Shown: positions 47,076 through 55,507 of the stretch, piece after piece
How the letters are laid out: the number at the start of each line of letters is the position of its first letter
How positions within the stretch are numbered: position 1 is the stretch's first letter
NCBI RefSeq assembly: GCF_900473965.1
Contig: NZ_UCNJ01000005.1
Coordinates: 49,644-113,643 of the forward strand
Reading direction: 5' to 3'
Length of the DNA stretch: 64,000 nucleotides
Origin: Synechococcus sp. UW179A
GTDB lineage: Bacteria; Cyanobacteriota; Cyanobacteriia; PCC-6307; Cyanobiaceae
Program-made: the position numbers and the translations under genes
The notes under the pieces: model-generated
The model's database searches: none
Seen by the model: the letters and a program-made list of their open reading frames with translations, nothing else
Told to the model about the DNA's origin: nothing

Positions 47076-48674
47076 TCAGCCCAGCCTCTCCTTGAGGTGA
47101 TCCGCGACCCGGATGGCATTGGCAATGGCGGTGAGTGATGGATTCACCGCTGAGCTGCTGGGAAAGAAGCTGGTGTCAACGACATAGAGATTGTCAACAT
47201 CGTGCGTGCGACAGTTGGTATCCAGCACCGAAGTCGCTGGGTCTTCTCCGAAACGGCAGGTTCCAGACTGGTGTCCCACTGCCGCAATGTCCATGGAGGA
47301 TGCGAAGTAAACCTGCCGTTCAGCCAAGTGATTCTTCAGATAAAGCTTGTCGAGTAGGCCTTCCAGTCGGTTGACCAGTTCCTGGGAGGCTTTGTTGTTG
47401 GTGGGTGTATAGCTGAGTTTGATCTGACCATCCTGATTCACTGTGACGCGGTTGTCGGGTCGTGGCAGATCTTCGGTTTGAAGCCAGAAATCAATGGAGT
47501 GTTCCGCGATTCGGTCCATGCCCCAGGTGGGTGCAGGTGCGGTGAGTAGTGGTTTGTAACCCTTCATCATTGCCCCATTGGTTTTCCCCGTCATTTGCAA
47601 ATTGCCCATGGGGAAGTCGAAGTCTTTGTCTCCGAAATACCAGTCATGAACTGCCACCGTCTTTTGGAAGACCGTGGTATTGGGCTCATGGGCAAGAGCT
47701 ACCACTGCCTTGCAGTTGTGATACATATAATTCCGGCCCACCTGGTCGGAACTGTTGGCCAGTCCCTTGGGGTGAGAGTCGTTAGCCGACATCAGCAGCA
47801 ATCGTGCTGAATTGGCGGCTCCTGCGGAGACCACCACAATGTCACCTTTGAAGCGCCGTTGCTCACCCTGGTGGTTCACCACCACTTCCGTCACCTGTCT
47901 GCCGCTGCTGTCGGTGTTGAGCCTGAGCACTTCTGCTTCTGTGAGCAGCATGACGTTGTCATGGTCGAGGGCAGGTCGCACCCCCATTACTTCAGCGTCA
48001 CCCTTGGCATGTACCAGACAAGGGAAGCCATCGCAGCGGTTGCAGCGCACACAGTCGCTAAAGGCTGGATTGACCTCGTTGAGGGCGACTCCTGTCGGGG
48101 CGTGAAATGGATGCAAGCCTGCGGAGCGCAGGTCGTTGACCAGCTTCTGCATGCGCGGTTCATGGCTGATTGGCGCGTAGGGGTAGGAAGAGGAGGCCGG
48201 TGGCTCGGTCGGATCCTCGCCACGCAGTCCATGCACGTGGTACCACTCCTCTGCTTTGCGGTAATACGGCTCGAAAACGTCGTACTTGACTGGCCATTCC
48301 GGTGATTCGCCATCCACATGAATCACCGACTCGAAGTCGCGTTCTCTTAGGCGAAAGTGGGCAGCTCCGTACATCTTTGAAGCGCCGCCAACAAAATAGT
48401 GGCTCCCAGGCTGGAAGCTCTTGCCGTGTTTATCCAGCCAGTGATCAGTGGAGACATAACGATCTTTCTGGAACACCTCCGCCGGGTCCCAGTTCTGTGG
48501 CTCCCGCGGTAGCCAGCCCCCACGCTCCAGGATCAAAATCGAATATCCAGAACTGGCGAGTGCACGGGCCAGTGAGCCACCGCCGGCGCCACTGCCGATG
48601 ATCACCACGTCAAAGTGGTCAGCATTCGGTTCAATCGGTGTATGGCGATTGGCGGCGAGGGTGACGTGATCCAT
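47076..48674 (-). CDS. GMC family FAD oxidoreductase with Cys cluster
   Basis: A 532-aa GMC flavoprotein. FAD motif DVVIIGSGAGGGSLARALAS, C-terminal block SSAVNPSLTAIANAIRVADH. It contains a four-cysteine motif, DCVRCNRCDGFPCLV, near residue 220, absent from the paralogue at 33559. Similar Cys groups occur in a subset of GMC enzymes and could bind a metal or Fe-S cluster. The substrate is unknown; sugar or polyol oxidation is plausible given the GH63-like gene 50 bp upstream on the same strand. Confidence 0.88.
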   Translation of the reverse strand: MDHVTLAANRHTPIEPNADHFDVVIIGSGAGGGSLARALASSGYSILILERGGWLPREPQNWDPAEVFQKDRYVSTDHWLDKHGKSFQPGSHYFVGGASKMYGAAHFRLRERDFESVIHVDGESPEWPVKYDVFEPYYRKAEEWYHVHGLRGEDPTEPPASSSYPYAPISHEPRMQKLVNDLRSAGLHPFHAPTGVALNEVNPAFSDCVRCNRCDGFPCLVHAKGDAEVMGVRPALDHDNVMLLTEAEVLRLNTDSSGRQVTEVVVNHQGEQRRFKGDIVVVSAGAANSARLLLMSANDSHPKGLANSSDQVGRNYMYHNCKAVVALAHEPNTTVFQKTVAVHDWYFGDKDFDFPMGNLQMTGKTNGAMMKGYKPLLTAPAPTWGMDRIAEHSIDFWLQTEDLPRPDNRVTVNQDGQIKLSYTPTNNKASQELVNRLEGLLDKLYLKNHLAERQVYFASSMDIAAVGHQSGTCRFGEDPATSVLDTNCRTHDVDNLYVVDTSFFPSSSAVNPSLTAIANAIRVADHLKERLG

Positions 48675-48724
48675 CAACGGGGCCTAACGCACTAATTGCA
48701 AGCTAGGGAGATCATCCCTTCCCG

Positions 48725-51427
48725 TCACCGCCAACGTTGTAGTTGAGTAATCATTTTGGCGACAACGGCGGTCCAACCTGTCTGGTGACTAGCGCCTACG
48801 CCAGCACCATTGCAGCCATTGAAGTACTCATTGAACTGAAAAAGATCGCGCCAAGCAGCGTTGTTCTGGAACAGGTCCACGTCTCCGTTGAAGGCGCGTC
48901 GACCCGATTCATCTCGTCGGAAGATTCCGACCAATCGATGCTCCAGTTCTAGCGAGATCTGCCAGAGGTTCAGTTCACGGCCTGAACCGGTTGGAAACTC
49001 CATCTTGAATTCGTCACCGAGAACGTGACCGAACTTCTGCAGCGCCTCAATTAGCAGATAGTTAATCGGCATCCATACCGGACCTCGCCAGTTGGAGTTG
49101 CCGCCAAACATGGCAACAGGGCTATCGGCAGGACTGAAGCTAATCGTGGCGTAGTCGTCACCCTGTTGATAGGAATATGGGGCCTTCTGGTACACCTTGG
49201 ACAGACTGCGGATGCCGTAAGGGGATAGAAACTCCTCTTCGTCGAAGACCCGGGTGAGAATCCGACGCAGTCGATCAGGAGGCACGATTGAGTACAGAAC
49301 GCGATCGTGATGCCATGTTCCGAGATGGCTAATCGCATCGAAAGGCGCTCCGCGATCTTCGCCCAGTTCATTGAGATACCTGCGCACATCGAGGGATGGG
49401 ATCTCGCCCACTGTCGCGGCATCGAACGTGGCGACTGCAAGCAGCGGAATCAGCCCGCTCAGAGAGCGTGTACGGAGGTAATCAGTGCTTCCGTCCGGCC
49501 GCTTGAGCACGTCGTAATAGAACCCATCCTCTTCGTCCCAGTTGACGTAGCCACGCCCTGTGGGACTGTTCAAGGCGTACGTGAGACGACTGAAGTCAGC
49601 GACGAAACGTTCGCATAGGCTTTCGTATTCCTCTCTGTCTTCGGAAAGCAGAACGCATGTCTCCAGCATGTTCAGGCTGAGCATGCCCATCCAGGCCGTA
49701 CCGTCTGACTGTTCGATGCGGCTTCCGTCCTTCAGCGGATAACGGCGATCGAAAATCGCGATGTTGTCGAGTCCAAGGAAGCCACCTTCGAACAGGCTGT
49801 CGCCATTGCGATCGGTACGGTTAGCCCACCAGCCGTATTCCAGCAGAAGTTCGCGGAGGCTGGCACGCAGAAACGGATAATCCTTGCGGCCGTAGCAGCG
49901 CTCGGTGATTAAGAAGATGCGCAGTGCTGCCCAGGCTCCGATCGGTGGATTGGCGTCGGAGAGTGCCCATTCATAGGCCGGGGACTGGCCATTGTTTGCG
50001 GTGTAGGAGGCCTGGCGCAGCATGCGTGACTGACGCTTGGCTTCACCCGGGTCAAGCTCTGCAAAAGCCACGGCATGGAACATCAGATCCCACTGGCAGA
50101 AGTAGGGATACTCCCAGCAATCGGGCATGGAGATGATGTTGCGAGCTCGCATGCTGCGCCAATAGGCGTTTTCGGTATGCCACCGCTCTTCTGGTGGTTT
50201 GGCTGAATTGCTGTCGCCTCGTAGCCAGCGGGCCACATACCAGTCGTAGTACTTGCGACACCAAAACAGACCAGCTGCCGCAGCGGCATGAATGGCTCGG
50301 TCTTCATCGTTCAGGCCTGGGGCCACCCATTGAAGGTGGTCTTGCCAGTCTTGACGTCTCTGCTCAATAAGGGCGGTTGTCGCGGCGGGTTCGATGCTGC
50401 CCTCAATCTTGTTCCCGTCTGGGTCACGTCGACAGAGTCTGAGATCCACTTGCCAAACCTCGCCGGGATCGAGATTGCGCTGCAGGAGGAGAGCAGCCTT
50501 GCTTCCGGTCTGATCCGGATTTACGGCATCGACCTTTCCCTCGATCAGATACCGGTGAAAGGCATCTTTCACGTAGGGCTGCTTCAAAGGCTGGTTGTAA
50601 AGCCGCAGGGTGTTGGTTTCGTTCTCGGTGAACAGCCAGGCCCCTTGTTCGCTGCAACTCAGGCTGTAGGAGCCCAGTCCCTCAACAGCACTGCTCACGA
50701 GCCGATCGTCCTTCACGCATAGCGAGGGGGTGCTGCCGTCGTTCTCCCTGTTCTCACCCCAGCACCACGTGTTGCGAAACCAAAGGGTGGGAAGCAGGTG
50801 GAGTGCAGCCTTGTCTGGTCCACGGTTGGTGAGGGTCAAACGGATGACTACATCTTCCGGCGAGGCTTTGGCGTACTCCACCTCCAAATCGAAGAACCGA
50901 TTGTCATCAAAAATTCCGGTGTGAACCAGCTCGAATTCGTTCTCGTTTCGACCGCGGCGACGGTTTTCGTCTCTCAGTTGCTGGTAAGGGAAGCTTTTCT
51001 GGGGGTACCGATACAACGCTTTGGCATAACTTCCTGTAGGCGTTCCGGCCAGGTGGTACATCATGTCCTTGATGTCTTCACCGTGGTTGCCCTCAGGATT
51101 GCCGAGACCGAAGAGGCGTTCCTTCAGAACAGGGTCTTTTCCGTTCCAAAGGGTCGGAGCGAAGCAGAGGAGACCCTGCTCATCACTGATCCCGAGCAGG
51201 CCGTCCTCGCCCCAGCGGTAAGTGCGCAAATGGCTGTGGTCGAAAGGGAACGATTCCCAGGCATTGCCATCTGCCGAGTAGTCCTCTCGAACGGTGCCCC
51301 ACTGCCTGTCGCTGAGATAGGTGCCCCATCGATCCCAGGGTTGATGCCCATTGTCACGCTCGCGGCAACGAATGAGTTCTGCAGGTTCCTCGCCCAGCTG
51401 TGCGTTGGAGATCACCGAAGTTGACAT
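48725..51427 (-). CDS. GH63-like glucosidase (MGH1-type)
   Basis: A 900-aa protein with an N-terminal beta-sandwich (residues ~1-330) and an (alpha/alpha)6 catalytic barrel, matching the GH63/MGH1-like glycoside hydrolases annotated as glucosidase or mannosylglycerate hydrolase. Family phrases include LSDRQWGTVREDYSADG at the start and FGGNSNWRGPVWMPINYLLI in the barrel. There is no signal peptide, so it acts in the cytoplasm, perhaps on a glucose-containing compatible solute such as glucosylglycerate. Same strand as the GMC gene. The ATG is at 51427. Confidence 0.87.
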   Translation of the reverse strand: MSTSVISNAQLGEEPAELIRCRERDNGHQPWDRWGTYLSDRQWGTVREDYSADGNAWESFPFDHSHLRTYRWGEDGLLGISDEQGLLCFAPTLWNGKDPVLKERLFGLGNPEGNHGEDIKDMMYHLAGTPTGSYAKALYRYPQKSFPYQQLRDENRRRGRNENEFELVHTGIFDDNRFFDLEVEYAKASPEDVVIRLTLTNRGPDKAALHLLPTLWFRNTWCWGENRENDGSTPSLCVKDDRLVSSAVEGLGSYSLSCSEQGAWLFTENETNTLRLYNQPLKQPYVKDAFHRYLIEGKVDAVNPDQTGSKAALLLQRNLDPGEVWQVDLRLCRRDPDGNKIEGSIEPAATTALIEQRRQDWQDHLQWVAPGLNDEDRAIHAAAAAGLFWCRKYYDWYVARWLRGDSNSAKPPEERWHTENAYWRSMRARNIISMPDCWEYPYFCQWDLMFHAVAFAELDPGEAKRQSRMLRQASYTANNGQSPAYEWALSDANPPIGAWAALRIFLITERCYGRKDYPFLRASLRELLLEYGWWANRTDRNGDSLFEGGFLGLDNIAIFDRRYPLKDGSRIEQSDGTAWMGMLSLNMLETCVLLSEDREEYESLCERFVADFSRLTYALNSPTGRGYVNWDEEDGFYYDVLKRPDGSTDYLRTRSLSGLIPLLAVATFDAATVGEIPSLDVRRYLNELGEDRGAPFDAISHLGTWHHDRVLYSIVPPDRLRRILTRVFDEEEFLSPYGIRSLSKVYQKAPYSYQQGDDYATISFSPADSPVAMFGGNSNWRGPVWMPINYLLIEALQKFGHVLGDEFKMEFPTGSGRELNLWQISLELEHRLVGIFRRDESGRRAFNGDVDLFQNNAAWRDLFQFNEYFNGCNGAGVGASHQTGWTAVVAKMITQLQRWR

Positions 51428-51510
51428 GAACGAAACACCCTCATGTTTCTGAAGTTAATAAGGGTGATCTGGAATGCCCATGACGAAAAGGCTTGTATCA
51501 GTGCTGGTGG

Positions 51511-51596
51511 TGGGGGCGGGGGGACTTGAACCCCCACAGGATTTTCATCCCAAACGATTTTAAGTCGCGTGCGTCTACCGATTCCGCCACGCCCCC
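51511..51596 (-). tRNA. trnL: tRNA-Leu (UAA)
   Basis: An 86-nt class II tRNA read on the minus strand. Acceptor GGGGGCG pairs with CGCCCCC; the D-arm contains GGTAGACGC; the anticodon loop is CTTAAAA with anticodon TAA; a long variable arm and T-arm GGGGGTTCAAGTCCCCC follow, with discriminator A. The following three bases (51510-51508) read CCA on this strand, so the end may be encoded. It has no intron in the anticodon arm, in contrast with the classic cyanobacterial tRNA-Leu(UAA). Confidence 0.95.
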
Positions 51597-51644
51597 AGGA
51601 CCACCGGCACCGTGATGGCATTCTAGATTCCACCTAGATGGCCC

Positions 51645-51902
51645 ATGACGCAGACGATGGAGACTCTCCTCAACGCGGTTTCCCTGGACACCTTGCTCGT
51701 GATCGGTGCCTATGTGGTTCTGGGTGGTGCCTATCTCGTGGTGGTCCCTCTCCTTCTCTACGCATGGATGACTCGTCGCTGGACTGTGATGGGTAAATAT
51801 GAGCGTTTAGGGATTTATGCCCTAGTGTTCCTGTTTTTTCCAGGTCTGATTGTTTTTGCTCCATTCCTGAATCTCCGCTTTAGCGGTCAGGGTGAGGTCT
51901 GA
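51645..51902 (+). CDS. ndhL: NDH-1 subunit NdhL
   Basis: NdhL is a small membrane subunit specific to photosynthetic NDH-1 and is needed for CO2 uptake and cyclic electron flow (first found as ictA). The 85-aa protein has two helices ([20 protein letters not shown] and a second ending [12 protein letters not shown]) separated by a basic loop. An ATG at 51657 would also fit. It is followed after 3 bp by the DUF3007 gene. Confidence 0.93.
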   Translation: MTQTMETLLNAVSLDTLLVIGAYVVLGGAYLVVVPLLLYAWMTRRWTVMGKYERLGIYALVFLFFPGLIVFAPFLNLRFSGQGEV

Positions 51903-51905
51903 TCG

Positions 51906-52244
51906 TTGACGCGTGCCGGAGTCCTGAAACTTGGCCTTGGTCTTCTGCTAACTGGTGGTTTGGGCTACTGGCTTTTTGAAGCTCTCGGGCTTGAAGGATT
52001 TTCTGCGGGTATTGCCGCCGAGGCCCTTCTGGTAGTGATTGTGGTCATCTGGACTAGCTCCTATCTGTTGAGAGTGGTCACTGGTCGCATGACTTATATG
52101 CAGCAACGCCGTCGTTATCGCAGCGGTTATGACCAGCTCACGGCTCAGGAGCTTCAGGAGCGGTTCGATGCCATGACGCCGGAGCAGCAGCAAGCACTGA
52201 TGGCCTCCATTGCCGAGGAAGAGACCACTCAGGCGTCTGAGTAG
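51906..52244 (+). CDS. DUF3007 family membrane protein
   Basis: A 112-aa protein with two N-terminal helices (residues ~7-27 and 37-58) and a cytoplasmic helical tail containing RRRYRSGYDQLTAQELQERF and the MTPEQQQALMASI end. DUF3007 is a conserved family of cyanobacteria and plastid-bearing organisms without known function; I recall it next to ndhL, as here, which hints at an NDH-1 link. The start is TTG at 51906, just after the ndhL stop. Confidence 0.82.
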   Translation: MTRAGVLKLGLGLLLTGGLGYWLFEALGLEGFSAGIAAEALLVVIVVIWTSSYLLRVVTGRMTYMQQRRRYRSGYDQLTAQELQERFDAMTPEQQQALMASIAEEETTQASE

Positions 52245-52289
52245 TTTCAGCCGACCTCTAGGCTCCCCTTCATCACAGTTTCAGAATCC

Positions 52290-53096
52290 GTGACAGAGCA
52301 GTCTTCACGCATTGCAGAGGTCTTTGTGAAGACCGCCCGTGAGCAGCGTCTGGCACTGATGCCTTTTGTGATGGCAGGTGATCCTGATCTTCAGAGCACG
52401 GCTGATGTGTTGCTCAGTCTTCAGAATCATGGAGCTGATGTGGTGGAGCTTGGAATTCCTTACAGCGATCCTCTTGCCGATGGACCAGTGATCCAGGCCG
52501 CGGCTCACCGAGCTCTTGAACAACTCACCACACCGGCAAAGGTGTTGGAAATGTTGGGTGGATTGCGTGATCAACTCACCATGCCAGTTGTGCTATTCAC
52601 CTACAGCAACCCATTGCTTAATCGAGGACCAGAACGTTTTTTTTCAGAAGCTGCCGCCGCAGGTGTTTCCGGTTTGGTTGTCCCTGATCTTCCCCTTGAG
52701 GAAGCGGAACGTTTGTCTCCACTTGCAGCACAACATGGTCTTGATCTTGTTCTGCTGGTTGCTCCAACCACGCCTGAACAGCGCATGCAGCGAATTGCTG
52801 CTTCCAGTCGTGGTTTCACCTATCTGGTCTCTGTGACCGGTGTCACCGGAGAACGCTCAAGTCTTCAAGAACGTGTCGGACAATTAGTTACTTCTCTGAA
52901 GCGATGTAACGCTGGTCCAGTTGCAGTGGGATTTGGAATCTCAGGCCCTGAGCAGGTCCGTCAGGTGCGGGCATGGGGTGCCGATGGAGCGATTGTTGGC
53001 AGTGCTCTGGTTAAAAGAATCGCCGCTGCCCAACAAGGGTGCGCAGCGGCGGAAGCAGGTGAATTTTGCCGAGAACTACGTGCCGCAGCTGGCTGA
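52290..53096 (+). CDS. trpA: Tryptophan synthase alpha subunit
   Basis: TrpA cleaves indole-3-glycerol phosphate and channels indole to TrpB. The 268-aa protein has the catalytic Glu in [16 protein letters not shown], which also carries the catalytic Asp, and the phosphate-binding [10 protein letters not shown] and GAIVGSAL segments. The start is GTG at 52290, following a 45-bp gap after the DUF3007 gene. It converges with cyAbrB with 3 bp between stops. Confidence 0.96.
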   Translation: MTEQSSRIAEVFVKTAREQRLALMPFVMAGDPDLQSTADVLLSLQNHGADVVELGIPYSDPLADGPVIQAAAHRALEQLTTPAKVLEMLGGLRDQLTMPVVLFTYSNPLLNRGPERFFSEAAAAGVSGLVVPDLPLEEAERLSPLAAQHGLDLVLLVAPTTPEQRMQRIAASSRGFTYLVSVTGVTGERSSLQERVGQLVTSLKRCNAGPVAVGFGISGPEQVRQVRAWGADGAIVGSALVKRIAAAQQGCAAAEAGEFCRELRAAAG

Positions 53097-53099
53097 AGA

Positions 53100-53474
53100 T
53101 CACTCTTCGTCTTCGTCAGTGCCACCAACGGGAACGAGGCGGATCTGTTTACGCCCAAGCTTGATCTCGAATTCATCGCCAGGCTTGAGATCCAGCATGG
53201 CGGTGTAAGCCTTGCCGATCAACAGATTGCCGTTTCCTTGAACGGTTGCCACGTAGGAAAGCTTGCGACCACCCTTGCCAATACCAGCGGAACCACCACC
53301 AAGTTCGATGCCCTTAGCGTTGAGAAGAGCTTCGTAAAAAGCAGTGAAATTAACGCGATCAGAACCATCCTTCTTTTTCGAGACATAGCCACAGGCAGTA
53401 GCTAGGTCTGTCTTGGAGACGTCACCTAAATCCTTTACCTTCGCAAGGAGTTCAGCACCAGTGAGCATCATCAT
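53100..53474 (-). CDS. cyAbrB family transcription regulator
   Basis: A 124-aa cyanobacterial AbrB-like regulator. The N-terminal part (LTGAELLAKVKDLGDVSKTD) is specific to the family and the C-terminal part forms the swapped-hairpin DNA-binding fold (GNLLIGKAYTAMLDLKPGDE, then FEIKLGRKQIRL). In Synechocystis, cyAbrB proteins act widely on nitrogen, carbon-uptake and CCM genes, so it may regulate genes in this window. Three ATG codons in a row allow starts at 53474, 53471 or 53468; AAGG upstream favours the first. Confidence 0.9.
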   Translation of the reverse strand: MMMLTGAELLAKVKDLGDVSKTDLATACGYVSKKKDGSDRVNFTAFYEALLNAKGIELGGGSAGIGKGGRKLSYVATVQGNGNLLIGKAYTAMLDLKPGDEFEIKLGRKQIRLVPVGGTDEDEE

Positions 53475-53561
53475 AAAAATAATCTACCTTCTGAACATAG
53501 CGCTTAATGTGCAGTATGCGTCAACCTTACGGCGCAGATTTTTTTAACCGGAGGTGAATCT

Positions 53562-53831
53562 ATGGCCCGCTTCGTTCTCTGGGGGACTTATTGCGACAAT
53601 GCACTGGAAAAAAGAGCTCCGTTTCGCGATGAGCATCTCGAGCGGCTTAAAGCCCTCAAGGAAAGTGGGACATTGATCACCCTTGGTCCGACTGTTGGCA
53701 GTACACACGTTTTTGCAGTCTTTGAGTCCGACAGTGAATCAACAGTGCGCGCTCTGCTTGAAGCAGATGTCTATTGGCAAGAAGGAATCTGGACGCGCCT
53801 GGATGTTTATCCCTGGATCCAGGCATTCTGA
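53562..53831 (+). CDS. YciI-like (YCII-related) protein
   Basis: An 89-aa ferredoxin-like fold protein of the YCII family, containing ARFVLWGTYCDN at the start, RDEHLERLKALKESGTLITL (with the conserved His) and ALLEADVYWQEGIWTRLDVY at the end. Related proteins are dehydratase- or dehalogenase-like; the activity of this one is unknown. A GGAGG lies 7 nt upstream of the ATG. Its last 25 bp overlap the convergent cytochrome gene. Confidence 0.88.
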   Translation: MARFVLWGTYCDNALEKRAPFRDEHLERLKALKESGTLITLGPTVGSTHVFAVFESDSESTVRALLEADVYWQEGIWTRLDVYPWIQAF

Positions 53832-54139
53832 GCCTGCTGCCAGACCCACTCGGCAACCACGATGTCATTCCCTGCTCCGAGAGCATCGGCATAACCGCTC
53901 ATTTGTCCGATTCCTTCACGGGCAATCTGTGCGATCGCTTGAGCGTTGTTGAGCTCTCGTTTCTCGAGGGCCTTGAGTTTCAGTGTTCGTCCTCGACGAA
54001 TGATATTTCCGCCGTTGGGATGACATCCAGCGCAATGCAGATCAAACAGTTGCGCTCCTGATCCGCTAAGCCCCCAGGCGTTTGAACTCTGCCAGAACAG
54101 TGTGATCAGCATCAGCGCCCCTGCTAGCAGAGTCTTCAT
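53807..54139 (-). CDS. Cytochrome c6-like protein
   Basis: A 110-aa exported class I cytochrome c. A signal peptide ends near SSNAWG; the heme motif CAGCH is near residue 40, and the axial Met is probably in GIGQMSGY. The overall frame (GAQLFDLHCAGCHPNGGNII ... NNAQAIAQIAREG) is that of cytochrome c6, but MSGY replaces the usual MPAF, as in the c6-like groups of uncertain role. It would act in the thylakoid lumen or periplasm. The start could also be two codons upstream. Confidence 0.9.
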   Translation of the reverse strand: MKTLLAGALMLITLFWQSSNAWGLSGSGAQLFDLHCAGCHPNGGNIIRRGRTLKLKALEKRELNNAQAIAQIAREGIGQMSGYADALGAGNDIVVAEWVWQQAQNAWIQG

Positions 54140-54236
54140 CACCAAATAGCAGGTGATGTCAGTCTGCCTTGGTGCAAGTCACTGGTTGGATCTGAAACTG
54201 TGGGTTGTCAGGATCACAGCAGTTGTTTCTGATCTG

Positions 54237-54788
54237 ATGGCGGAAGAGGATCTGCAGCATTTTTTGTTGAAGGTTCAACAGCTCAACGCATTGGTCAGCA
54301 GTCTTGATGCTGATCCGGACCGTCGTCGACAGTTGGCCGCATGCTCAACTCACAATGCCGTTGTGCGGCTGGCCAAATTATGGGGGTATTCCATCGGTCG
54401 CCGCTGGGGAGAGCCGAGTGTTGAGGCACCAGGTTTATCCAATCTGCTGGCAGAGGCGCCTGCCGCTTCAGGCCATGAAACCGAAGAGGAGTTGTGTTCA
54501 GGCAGGGATTGGAGACTGATCAGGATCAGCTCCAACGGATCGTGTAGCCCGGAGGGTTTCTGGTACCAGCAGAAAGAGCATGAGTGGCTCACCCTTTTGA
54601 AGGGCAGCGCAACCATCCGACTTGAAGATCCAGAGGGATGGGTTGAACTCAGCGTGGGGGATCAGCTGATGTTGCCAGCCGGTCGACGTCATCGGGTTGA
54701 GAGGACGGATGCTGATCCTGGAACGGTATGGCTCGCTCTCTACTGGAATGAGAGTCCAAGCGAGCATCCGGTTCAGCCGATCGTTTAA
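54237..54788 (+). CDS. Nif11 domain / cupin domain fusion protein
   Basis: A 183-aa two-domain protein. Residues 1-55 match the Nif11 leader-like domain (AEEDLQHFLLKVQQLNALVS ... AVVRLAKLWGYSIG). Residues ~105-170 are a cupin barrel (WLTLLKGSATIRLEDPEGWV, then LPAGRRHRVERT). Nif11 domains are best known as leaders of ribosomal peptides (prochlorosins), but here there is no Gly-Gly cleavage site or Cys-rich core; the domain precedes an enzyme-like cupin. I recall this fusion from marine picocyanobacterial annotation. ATG 54237 is used. The last 140 bp overlap the psiE-like gene. Confidence 0.85.
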   Translation: MAEEDLQHFLLKVQQLNALVSSLDADPDRRRQLAACSTHNAVVRLAKLWGYSIGRRWGEPSVEAPGLSNLLAEAPAASGHETEEELCSGRDWRLIRISSNGSCSPEGFWYQQKEHEWLTLLKGSATIRLEDPEGWVELSVGDQLMLPAGRRHRVERTDADPGTVWLALYWNESPSEHPVQPIV

Positions 54789-55206
54789 CCAGCCAGTAAG
54801 CCCCCGCTAAAGCGATGGCGGAGACGCCGAGACCGATCAAAAGCTGAGGTTTGTCTTCTGCACCTTTCGGGAGAACAATCACCTTCCTGGCTACGGCTGT
54901 GAGTGCTGTGACCAGCACCAGTTCGATTTGGACGACGTGGCGACGCAGATAACTAGTGATGTTCTGCAGCACTTCAAGGGCGACCAGCACTGTCAGCAGA
55001 TCGCCAAGGATGCGAATCAGACCATCACCCAGCCAGTAGGAATCCTGTTCATTGGTGATCAGAGACAGAGCCACGCGGATTGTGAGCTGCACAATCGACG
55101 CAGCGATCACAACAGCCGTGATCGCGGTGAGCAGGATGGCGACCTGCTTTTCACCCGCATCAACCCATTGCAGGAAACTTCGGCGTTTGCGACGGGACTG
55201 AATCAC
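54649..55206 (-). CDS. PsiE family membrane protein
   Basis: A 185-aa protein of the phosphate-starvation-inducible PsiE family with four helices; the core is LTAITAVVIAASIVQLTIRV, followed by GLIRILGDLLTVLVALEVLQ and an RHVVQIELVLVTALTAVARK segment. A basic N-terminus (SRRKRRSFLQ) and a Ser/Asp/Arg-rich tail flank the membrane part. The tail lies in a 140-bp convergent overlap with the Nif11-cupin gene. Function is unknown. It follows the small secreted gene by 5 bp. Confidence 0.85.
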   Translation of the reverse strand: MIQSRRKRRSFLQWVDAGEKQVAILLTAITAVVIAASIVQLTIRVALSLITNEQDSYWLGDGLIRILGDLLTVLVALEVLQNITSYLRRHVVQIELVLVTALTAVARKVIVLPKGAEDKPQLLIGLGVSAIALAGAYWLVKRSAEPDARLDSHSSRERAIPFQDQHPSSQPDDVDRLATSADPPR

Positions 55207-55211
55207 TGTGA

Positions 55212-55466
55212 TCAGTTGCTGCTGAATGGGTTGAAGAAGGGTTTGGCAGGTGTGTCGCCAGGGGGGTTCTCGATCTTGGTGTTACAGGTGATCGATCCAT
55301 CAGCCCCTTCAACGCAGTCGGTGGGAACCACGGTGCTCTGTTCGCCAGTACGGCTGTTGGGGCCTAGCAGCCAGACCTCTGATTGAGCCATCACGCCCTG
55401 AGGGAGCATCACGCTGACAGCGGTGAGGAAGCTGACGCCGAGAAGTCTTTGCGGGACGGATGCCAT
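55212..55466 (-). CDS. Small secreted protein of unknown function
   Basis: An 84-aa product with a signal peptide (MASVPQRLLGVSFLTAVSVM, cleavage near VMAQS). The mature ~56 residues contain two Cys (PTDCVEGADGSITCNTKIEN) that may form a disulfide, then a Pro/Asn/Phe-rich tail. No family was recognised. It lies 5 bp upstream of the psiE-like gene on the same strand, so the two are probably co-expressed. Confidence 0.72.
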   Translation of the reverse strand: MASVPQRLLGVSFLTAVSVMLPQGVMAQSEVWLLGPNSRTGEQSTVVPTDCVEGADGSITCNTKIENPPGDTPAKPFFNPFSSN

Positions 55467-55507
55467 GAAGAATCAGACAGATACCTCCATGTTGCCTGCG
55501 ATCGTGT

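Noticed and set aside
51412..51633. 73-codon frame over the tRNA-Leu
   Set aside because: It is the usual artefact of reading a tRNA gene (GGGIGRRTRLK pattern) as protein.
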